A stretch of 64,000 bases of DNA from Calendula officinalis (lineage: Eukaryota > Streptophyta > Magnoliopsida > Asterales > Asteraceae): contig OY970822.1 of assembly GCA_963853835.1 (NCBI GenBank), positions 91,201,000 through 91,264,999 on the forward strand, given 5' to 3'. Made by a program: the position numbers and the translations under genes. Below the pieces are notes generated by a model that worked only from the letters and a program-made list of their open reading frames with translations, was not told the origin of the DNA and did no database searches. Below are positions 59,101-64,000 of the stretch, in pieces; the first letter of the stretch is position 1, and every line of letters starts with the position of its first letter.

Positions 59101-61603
59101 GCAGTAGCAGTAGCAGTGCTAGCAGCAGTAGCAGTAATAACAGTAGCGGTAGCAGTAGCAGTAGGAGTAGTATGAGCAACAGCAGAAGTAGCAGCAGTAG
59201 CAGCAGCCGCAGTAGCAGTAGCAGTAATAGAAGCAGCAGCAACAACAGTAGTAGCAGCAGTAGCAGTAGTAGGAGCAGCAGTAGTGGCAGCAGTAGCAGT
59301 AGCAGTAGTAGTTGTAGGTGCAGTAGTAGCAGTAGTAGCAGGAGTAGTAGTAGGAGCAGCAGTAACAGTAGTCTGAGTAGTAGCAGTAGTAGGAGCAATA
59401 GCAGCTGTAGCAGTAGCCGTAGCAGTAGCAGTAGCAGGAGCTGTAGCAGTAGCACTAGCAACAGCAGTAGCAGCAACAACAGCAGTAGCAGCACCAGCAG
59501 TAGTAGTAGAGGTAGCAGTTACAGTAGCCGTAGAAGCAACAGCAGCAGCAATAGCAGTAGCAGTAGCAGTAGCAGTAGCAGGAGCAGGAGCAGGAACAGG
59601 AGCAAGGTAGTAGCAGGAGCTGTAGCAGCAGCAACAACAAAACTAGAAGTAGCAGTAGTTGTAGCAGTAACAATAACAGTAGCAGTAGCAGTAGCAGTAG
59701 CAGGAGCAGCAATATCAGTAGCAGTAGCAGTAGAAGTAGCAGTAGTAGTAGCAGTAGTAGTAGCAATAGCAGTTACAATAGCCGTAGAAGAAGTAGCAGT
59801 AGCAGCAGTAGCAGTAGCAGGAGTAGTAGCAGTTGCAGCAGCAGCAGCAGCAATAGCAGTATCAATAGCAGTAGGAGTAGCAGTAGTAGCAACAGCAGTA
59901 GTAGTACTAGTAGTAGTAGTAGCAGCAGTAGTAGGAGTAGGAGCAGTAGTAGCAATAGGAGCAGTAGTAGTAGTGGCAGCAGGAGTAGGAGCAGCAGAAG
60001 TAGTAGCAGTAGCAGCAGCAGTAGTAGCAGAAGCAGTAGAAGTAGCAGCCGCAGTAGCAGCAACAATAGCAGCAGCTGTAGTAGTAGTAGTAGCAGTAGC
60101 TGTAGTAGTAGTAGTAGCAGTAGTAACAGTAGTAGCAATAGTAGGAGTAGTAGCAGTACCAGCATGAGTAGGAGCAACAGCAGTAGTAGTAGTAGCAGTA
60201 GAAGCAGTAGCAGCAGTAGCAGCAGCAGCAGTAGCAGTAATAGAAGCAGCAGCAGTAGCAGTAGCACCCGTAGCAGCAGTTCAGTAGTAGTACCAGTAGC
60301 AGTAGTAGGAGCAGCTGTAGCAGTAGCAGTAGTAGGAGTAGTAGCAGTAGTAGCAGTAGGAGTAGTAGTAACATTAGTCTGACTAGTAGCAGTAGCAGTA
60401 GCAGAAACAGTAGCAACAGCAGTAGCAGAAGTAGCAGTAGCAGTAGTTGTAGTCTTAGTAGTAGCTGTAGCAGCAGGAGTACGAGCAGCAGTAGTAGTAG
60501 CAGCAACAGTAGCAGTAGCAGCAACAGTAGCAGCAGCAGTAGCAGTAGCAGCAGCAGTAGCAGTTGTAGCAGTAGCAGTAGTAACAGCAGTAGTAGCAGT
60601 AGTTGCAGTAGGAGCAGTAGTCTGAGTAGTAACAGTAGCAGCAGGAGTAGTAGCAGCAGTAGCAGTAGCAGTAGCAGCAACAGTAGTAGTAGGAGTAGTA
60701 GCAGTAGCAGTTACAGTAGTAGTAGCATCGGTAGCAGTAGCAGGAGTAAGAGCAGTAGCAGTAGTAGTAGTAGTAGTAGTAGTAGCAGTAGCAGTAGCAG
60801 TAGTAGTTGCAGTAGTAGCAGCAGTAGCAGTAGTAGCAGTAGTAGGAGTAGCAGTAGCAGTAGCAGCAGCAGTAGCAGCAGCAGTAGCAGCAGCAGTAGC
60901 AGCAGCAGTAGCAGTAGCAGCAGCAGTAGCAGTAGTAACAGCAGTAGTAGCAGTAGTTGCAGTAGGAGCAGTAGTCTGAGTAGTAACAGTAGCAGCAGGA
61001 GTAGGAGCGGCAGCAGTAGTAGCAGTAGCAGCAACAGTAGTAGTAGGAGCAGTAGCAGTAGCAGTTACAGTAGCCCTAGAAGCAGTAGCAGCAGCAACAA
61101 TAGCAGTAGCAGTAGCAGTAGCAGGAGCAGTAGCAGCAGCAACAGCAGAAGTAGCAGCAGTAGCAGCAGCAGCAGTAGCAGTAATAGAAGCAGCAGCAGC
61201 AATAGCAGTAGCAGCAGTAGAAGTAGTAGGAGCAGCAGTAGCAGCAGCAGTAGCATTAGCAGTAGTAGTAGGTGCAGTAGTAGCAGTAGTAGCAGGAGTA
61301 GTAGTAGGAGCAGCTGTAACAGTAGTCTGAGTAGTAGCAGTAGTAGGAGCAGTAGCAGAAGCAGTAGCAACAGTTATAGCAGCAGCAGCAATAGCAGTAG
61401 CAGTACCAGTAGTTGTAGTCTTTGTAGTAGCAGTAGCAGCAGGAGTAGGCGCAAGAGCAGTAGCAGTACCAGCCGCAGTAGCAGTAGAAGTAGTAGGAGC
61501 AGTAGCAGTAGCACTAGCAGGAGCAGTAGCAGCAGTAGTAGCAACAGCAGCAGCAGCAACACTAGCAGTAACAGTAGCTGTAACAGTAGCAGTAGCAGTT
61601 GCA
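56130..61603 (+). repeat. Family B HOR, copy 3 (chimeric, incomplete)
   Basis: Begins canonically with the a anchor, K at 57,069 and T at 57,698, then c subunit copy 2 (58,529-59,598) and K at 59,599. Instead of M and b it then carries a second T at 60,277, preceded by gtagcagtaccagcatgag (about 60,150), which resembles b-type sequence near 49,995. This looks like a crossover after the second K. Divergence rises towards 61.6 kb. Confidence 0.8.
58529..59598 (+). repeat. Family B c subunit, copy 2
   Basis: Shares gcattttcagcaacag (about 58,949), gtctgagtaatagcag and the order of minor variants with the c subunit at 46,184. It is about 48 bp longer, with an added gtaggagcagcagtggcag-type segment near 58,980 and small triplet gains. 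Confidence 0.87.
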
Positions 61604-62261
61604 GTGTTAGGAAGAATAGCAGTTACAGTAGCCGTAGAAGTAGTAGTGGCAGTAGCAGTAGCAGCTGGAGTAGGAGCAACAGTAGGAGCAACAGTAGCAG
61701 TAGCAGGAGCAGGAGCAGCAGCAGTAGCAGCAGTAGCAGTAGCGATAGCAGTAGCAGGAGTAAGACCAGTAGCAGTAGAAGTAGCAGTAGCAGCAGTAGC
61801 AGTAGTAGTTGCAGTAGTAGCAGCAGTAGCAGTAGTAGCAGTAGTAGGAGCAGCAGCAGTAGTAGCAGTAGTAGCAGTAGGAGTAGGAGCCGTAATAGCA
61901 GTAGTAGCAGTAGCAGTAGACGTAGTAGGAGCAGCATTAACAGTAGTAGGAGTAGGTCCAGTAGTAGCAGTAGGAGCAGTAGTAACAGTAGTCTGACTAG
62001 TAGCAGTAGCAGCAGCAGTAGCAGTAGCAGTAGCAGAAGCAGTAGCAGTAGCAGCAGTAGAAGTAGCAGTAGCTGTAGCCTGAGTAGTATCAGTAGCAGC
62101 AGGAGTAGGAGCAGCAACAGTAGTAGCAATAGCAGTAGCAGCAACAGCAGCAGTAGCAGCAGCAGTAGCAGCAGCAGTAGCAACAGCAGTAGTAGCAGCA
62201 GCCATAGTAGCAGCAGTAGCAGTAGCAGTAGCGGTAGCGGTAGCAGTAGCAGTAGTAGGAG
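61604..62261 (+). repeat. Region C: decayed family B type repeat
   Basis: Begins with a degenerate anchor, gtgttaggaagaatagcagt, carrying two differences from the family consensus. It continues with AGY sequence that has no close copy elsewhere in the window (for example gtaggtccagtagtagcag near 61,950). The gtctgactagtag motif near 61,989 keeps the general anchor pattern. This is the least homogenised stretch before the inversion. Confidence 0.8.
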
Positions 62262-62913
62262 CAGTAGTAGTAGCAGCAGGAGTAGGAGCAGTAGCAGCAG
62301 CAGTGGTAGCAGCAGTAGCAGGAGCAGTAGCAGTAGCAGTAGTAGCAGTAGCAGGAGCTGTAGCAATAGCACTAGCAGCAGAAGTAGCAGCAAAACCAGC
62401 AGTAGCATCAACAACAACAGTAGCATCAACAGTAGTAACAGTAGCAGTACAAGTAGCAGTTCCATTAGCCTTAGAAGCAACAGCAGCAGTAGTAGAAGTA
62501 GCAGTAGTTGTAGCAGTAACAGTAGCAGTAGCAGGAGCAGTAGCAGGAGCAGTACCAGTAGCAGAAACAGCAGCAGGAGCAGCAATATCAGTAGCAGTAG
62601 CAGTAGCAGTAGAATTAGATGTAGTAGTAGCAGTAGCAGTTACAATAGCCGTAGAAGAAGTAGCATCAGCAGCAGTAGCAGTAGCAGGAGCAGTAGCAGC
62701 AGCAGCAATGGCAGTATCAGTAGCAGTAGGAGTAGCAGTTGTAGCAGCAACAGTAGTAGTACTAGTAGTAGTAGTAGCAACAGTAGTAGGAGTAGGAGCA
62801 GTAGTAGCAATAGGAGCAGTAGTAGCAGTAGTCTGAGTAGTAGCAGTGGCAGTAGTAGCAGTAGCAACAGCAGTAGTAGCAGAAGCAGTAGCAGTAGCAG
62901 CAACAATAACAGC
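62262..62913 (+). repeat. Inverted repeat, left arm
   Basis: Matches the reverse complement of 63,328-64,000 in order along its whole length. A distinctive shared string is ccattagccttagaagcaac, at 62,462-62,481 on + and reverse-complemented within 63,763-63,782. Shared Ala/Val-frame translation segments include VPLALEATAA and AAKPAVAS. The arms differ by substitutions and small indels, so they are not identical copies. Confidence 0.93.
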
Positions 62914-63327
62914 TGTAGCAGTAGTAGTAGCAGTAGTAGTAGTAGTAGTAGTAGCAGTAGTAGCAGTAGTAGCAATAGTTGGAGTAGTAGCAGTACCAGC
63001 AGGAGTAGGACCAGCAGCAGTAGCAGCAGTAGTAGCAGTAGAAGCAGTAGCAGTAGCAGTAGTAGTAGCAGTAGTTGCAGCAGCAGTAGCAGTAACAGTA
63101 GCAGTAGTAGGAGTAGGTGTAGTAGTAGCAATAAGAGCAGTAGTAACAGTAGTCTGACTAGTAGCAGCAGTAGCAGCACCAGTAGCAGTAGCAACAGCAG
63201 TAGCAGCAGTAGCAGTAGTTGTAGTCTGAGTAGTAGCAGTAGCAGCAGGAGTAGGAGCAACATCAGTAGTATCAGCAGCAGTAGCAGTAGCAGTAGCAGC
63301 AGCAGTAGCAGCAGCAGTAGCAGCACA
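62914..63327 (+). repeat. Spacer between the inverted arms
   Basis: About 414 bp of AGY repeat in + orientation with a gtctgactagtagcagc motif near 63,152 and an AGT run near 62,927-62,955. It ends in gcagcagtagcagcacaact, where the direction reverses abruptly. The symmetry centre of the arms is about 63,122. Confidence 0.88.
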
Positions 63328-64000
63328 ACTGCTATTGTTGCTGCTACTGCTACTGCTTCTGCTACTACAGCTGCTGCTACTGCTACTACTGCCACTGCTA
63401 CTACTCAGACTACTGCTACTACTGCTCCTATTGCTACTACTGCTGCTACTCCTACTACTGTTGCTACTACTACTACTAGTACTACTACTGTTGCTGCTAT
63501 AACTGCTACTCCTACTGCTACTGATACTGCCATTGCTTCTGCTGCTACTGCTCCTGCTACTGCTGCTGCTGCTACTTCTTCTACGGCTATTGTAAATGCT
63601 ACTGCTACTACTACTGCTAATTCTACTGCTACTGCTACTGATATTGCTGCTCCTGGTGTTGTTGCTGCTGCTACTGTTTCTGCTATTGCTACTGCTCCTG
63701 CTACTGCTCCTGCTACTGCTACTGTTACTGCTACAACTACTGCTACTTCTACTTCTGCTGCTGTTGCTTCTAAGGCTAATGGAACTGCTACTTCTACTGC
63801 TACTGCTACTGCTGCTGCTGCTACTATTGTTATTGATGCTACTGCTGGTTTTGCTGCTACTGCTGCTGCTAATGCTATTGCTACAGCTCCTGCTACTGCT
63901 ACTGCTACTACTGCTACTGCTCCTGCTACTGCTCCTGCTGCTACTGCTACCACTGCTGCTGCTACTGCTCCTACTCCTGCTGCTACTACTACTGCTGCTG
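63328..64000 (-). repeat. Inverted repeat, right arm (array flipped)
   Basis: From here the + strand is RCT/CTR repeat, that is, AGY on the minus strand. The reverse complement aligns with 62,262-62,913, including the motif ctactcagactactgctac at about 63,399, which is the complement of the array's gtctgagtag anchor. The arm reaches the window end, so the true extent of the inverted repeat is unknown. Confidence 0.93.

Larger units (their letters stand above)
43487..61603 (+). repeat. Family B higher-order repeat array
   Basis: The anchor gtgataggaggaatagcagt recurs with gtagacgtagaagtagtaat after it at 43,794, 50,581 and 56,130 (a type) and 48,629 and 54,241 (b type). A second anchor K, ggagcaaggtagtagcagga, occurs at 44,751, 47,206, 49,445, 51,532, 54,991, 57,069 and 59,599 (later bases vary). 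A third, T, gcagttcagtagtagtacc, occurs at 45,371, 52,161, 57,698 and 60,277. The order a-K-T-c-K-M-b-K repeats. Copies are visibly more diverged than in family A. Confidence 0.92.
1..64000. repeat. Giant AGY (AGCAGT-type) trinucleotide satellite filling the window
   Basis: Every part of the window is made of AGC and AGT triplets with scattered one-base variants, so the + strand is about one third A, one third G and one third pyrimidine until about 63,327. After that the + strand carries the complement. No unique gene-like sequence, intron or exon structure, tRNA, rRNA or transposon terminus is visible. Levels of organisation: the AGY triplet; AGCAGT hexamers; anchor-bounded units of about 0.3 to 2.4 kb; and HORs of about 9.9 kb (family A) and 6.8 kb (family B). 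The long open frames are a by-product of composition, since only the YAG frame contains stops. Confidence 0.98.

Noticed and set aside
59773..62205. Minus-strand Ala/Thr-rich open frame of 810 codons, superficially like a mucin or antifreeze-like protein
   Set aside because: It is the RCT frame of the same array, crosses phase changes into poly-Leu, and has no signal peptide or conserved start across copies.
62914..63327. Foldback (hairpin) assembly artefact as the cause of the inversion
   Set aside because: Not fully excluded, but the arms differ by numerous substitutions and indels, which a foldback of one molecule would not produce; raw reads would settle it.
1..64000. CRISPR array or prokaryotic direct repeats
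   Set aside because: There are no constant repeats alternating with unique spacers of uniform length; all sequence between anchors is the same triplet repeat.
62262..64000. Inverted repeat as the ends of a transposable element
   Set aside because: The arms are ordinary array sequence, there is no target-site duplication or transposase between them, and the spacer is also AGY repeat.

Overview
This window is one continuous tandem-repeat array. I see no gene, RNA gene or transposon in it. Positions 1 to about 63,327 on the + strand are built from the trinucleotide AGY (AGC or AGT, mostly alternating as AGCAGT), with scattered variant triplets (AGG, AGA, AAC, AAT, CGT, GGT, TGT, ATC). At about 63,328 the array flips and the + strand reads RCT (GCT/ACT) to the window end. 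This suggests a eukaryotic nuclear satellite block, because prokaryotes do not carry 64 kb of gene-free satellite with nested repeats. Nothing in the sequence identifies the species.

On the AGY strand the three frames are AGY (Ser), GYA (Ala/Val) and YAG (Gln/stop). On the other strand they are RCT (Ala/Thr), CTR (Leu) and TRC (Tyr/Cys), none of which is a stop. Five of six frames are therefore open by composition, which explains the very long open frames. They cross triplet-phase slips, changing from poly-Ser to poly-Ala/Val, and are not called as genes.

Layout. (1) Family A, 1 to about 43,486, is a higher-order repeat (HOR). An anchor, gtgataggaggaatagcagt, recurs 23 times up to 43,295 (one copy mutated) and defines unit classes that I call alpha, alpha', beta, beta', gamma and delta. 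The canonical order alpha'-beta'-beta-gamma-delta is about 9.9 kb. Only gamma4 to gamma5 (32,022 to 41,920, 9,898 bp) spans a full cycle; the other cycles are 8,653, 11,339 and 5,512 bp, and each difference maps to a definable junction. (2) Family B, about 43,487 to 61,603, is a related HOR of 6,787 bp with its own anchors. It has one full copy, one copy missing a 1.18 kb subunit, and one chimeric partial copy. (3) Region C, 61,604 to 63,327, is the most diverged part. (4) An inverted repeat (left arm 62,262-62,913, right arm 63,328-64,000, spacer about 414 bp) marks the orientation switch and continues past the window end.

Homogeneity falls from A to B to C. Near-identical HORs in the interior, with decayed repeats and an inversion at one side, resemble the organisation known for centromeric and heterochromatic satellites. 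That function is inference; the hierarchy, junctions and inversion are read directly from the sequence. Unit class names and anchor names (K, T, M, c) are mine.
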